Positions 63,464 to 64,000 of a stretch of 64,000 bases of DNA are shown here, in pieces. The position numbers and the translations under genes are program-made. Every line of letters begins with the position of its first letter. The first letter of the stretch is position 1. The stretch spans positions 1-64,000 of the forward strand of contig CAIOSI010000038.1 of the NCBI GenBank assembly GCA_903860975.1, read 5' to 3'. Source of the stretch: an uncultured Alphaproteobacteria bacterium (lineage in GTDB: Bacteria; Pseudomonadota; Alphaproteobacteria; Caulobacterales; Caulobacteraceae). The notes beneath the pieces were generated by a model that saw nothing but the letters and a program-made list of their open reading frames with translations, was not told where the DNA came from and searched no databases.

Positions 63464-64000
63464 ATGAAGTCCCTCGTACTTGGCTTCTGCCTCGCTGTTC
63501 TCGCAACCGGGGCCTTCGCTCAGGGCGTCGCGGACAATACACTTACGCCAGCGGAGACGGCTGGCGGCTGGAAACTTTTGTTCGACGGCAAAACCACAGA
63601 CGGCTGGCGGGGCTTCAAGACGCCCGCGCCGGATGCCGGCTGGACGGTCATCGATGGCGCGCTCAGCCCCGATCCCAAGACCTCCAAGGATCTCGTCACC
63701 AAGGGTGACTACGAGAATTTCGAGCTGACCTTTGACTGGAAGATCAGCCCAAAGGGAAACTCCGGCGTGATCTATCACGTGATCGCGGTGGGCGAGGAGA
63801 CCTACGAGAGTGGCCCTGAGTATCAGGTGCTCGACAACGCCCACGGGGAGCAGCCCCTTGAACAGGCGGCTTCGCTTTACGCCCTCTACCCGCCCTCGAT
63901 GGATATGACCAAGCCGCAGGGGCAGTTCAATCACGGCCGCATCGTCGTCGACCACGGCAAGGTGCAGCATTGGCTCAACGGGAAGAAGGTTGTCGAATAC
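63464..64000 (+). CDS. DUF1080 (3-keto-disaccharide hydrolase) protein, cut by window end
   Basis: The 179 visible residues include a signal peptide (MKSLVLGFCLAVLATGAFAQG) and the DUF1080 domain: WKLLFDGKTTDGWRGFK, GDYENFELTFDWKI, SPKGNSGVIYHV and EYQVLDNAH. This jelly-roll domain is found in enzymes that cleave 3-keto glycosides. AAGGA stands eight bases ahead of the ATG, 11 bases after the small-subunit stop. The C-terminus lies outside. Confidence 0.93.
   Translation, partial: MKSLVLGFCLAVLATGAFAQGVADNTLTPAETAGGWKLLFDGKTTDGWRGFKTPAPDAGWTVIDGALSPDPKTSKDLVTKGDYENFELTFDWKISPKGNSGVIYHVIAVGEETYESGPEYQVLDNAHGEQPLEQAASLYALYPPSMDMTKPQGQFNHGRIVVDHGKVQHWLNGKKVVEY

Noticed and set aside
1..64000. 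CRISPR arrays, rRNA and intact tRNA genes
   Set aside because: No regularly spaced repeats and no rRNA-like stretches were seen; the only tRNA-like sequence is decayed.

Overview
The window looks like chromosomal DNA of a high-GC alphaproteobacterium of the Caulobacterales (Phenylobacterium/Caulobacter type). Supporting signs are a 1,610-residue NAD-glutamate dehydrogenase of the GdhZ type next to purH, the rsmI/hemW/rdgB/rph/hrcA/grpE/dnaN neighbourhood, the mutS-glnD pair, DUF1674 beside pyrF/rsmB/rpe, and many short conserved Caulobacterales-type hypotheticals. This is inferred from gene content, not from a database search.

Layout. 1-6,400 is accessory: the cut-off N-terminus of an IS6-family transposase, a subfamily-I haloalkane dehalogenase with a coupled membrane protein, a sulfatase, a DUF3237 remnant coupled to a flavin hydroxylase, a decayed tRNA-like sequence and a DUF4337 protein. 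6,400-13,000 holds an envelope lipoprotein, a MAPEG protein, argG, the potassium transporter kup, an SDR and MarC. 12,900-24,600 is a housekeeping block: pyrF, DUF1674, rsmB, rpe, a heparinase II/III-family protein, a ZTP riboswitch with purH, and gdhZ, whose leader can fold into an elaborate structure. 24,600-38,000 holds membrane and stress genes (AI-2E family, DUF1232, quinone oxidoreductase, rlmN, DUF350, serine protease, AmpG), a soluble hybrid histidine kinase, an XRE regulator, and a membrane-anchored LuxR-type regulator with a second gene nested in its linker. 38,000-56,000 holds gshB, SirB1, a yraN remnant, rsmI, hemW, rdgB, an inserted DUF2975/HTH cassette flanked by two 35-residue ORFs, rph, hrcA, grpE, dnaN, a zinc-finger protein, an ABC ATPase, a broken hydrolase gene, mutS and glnD. 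56,000-64,000 is a putative glycoside-utilisation locus: TonB receptor, MFS permease, Gfo/Idh/MocA oxidoreductase, GMC dehydrogenase, its small subunit, and a DUF1080 protein cut by the window end.

How the genes work together. purH under ZTP control, pyrF, rdgB and rph serve nucleotide and RNA metabolism; hrcA-grpE and dnaN serve proteostasis and replication. gdhZ, glnD and argG tie into nitrogen metabolism. The right-end cluster fits oxidation of glycosides at C3 in the periplasm followed by cleavage of the 3-keto product, with uptake by the receptor and permease. The least explained items are the nested gene at 36,573-36,911, the gdhZ leader at 24,340-24,489, and the DUF2975/HTH/small-ORF cassette at 42,900-44,330. 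Pseudogenes (DUF3237, yraN, alpha/beta hydrolase) show ongoing decay between conserved genes. No CRISPR array, rRNA or intact tRNA was seen.
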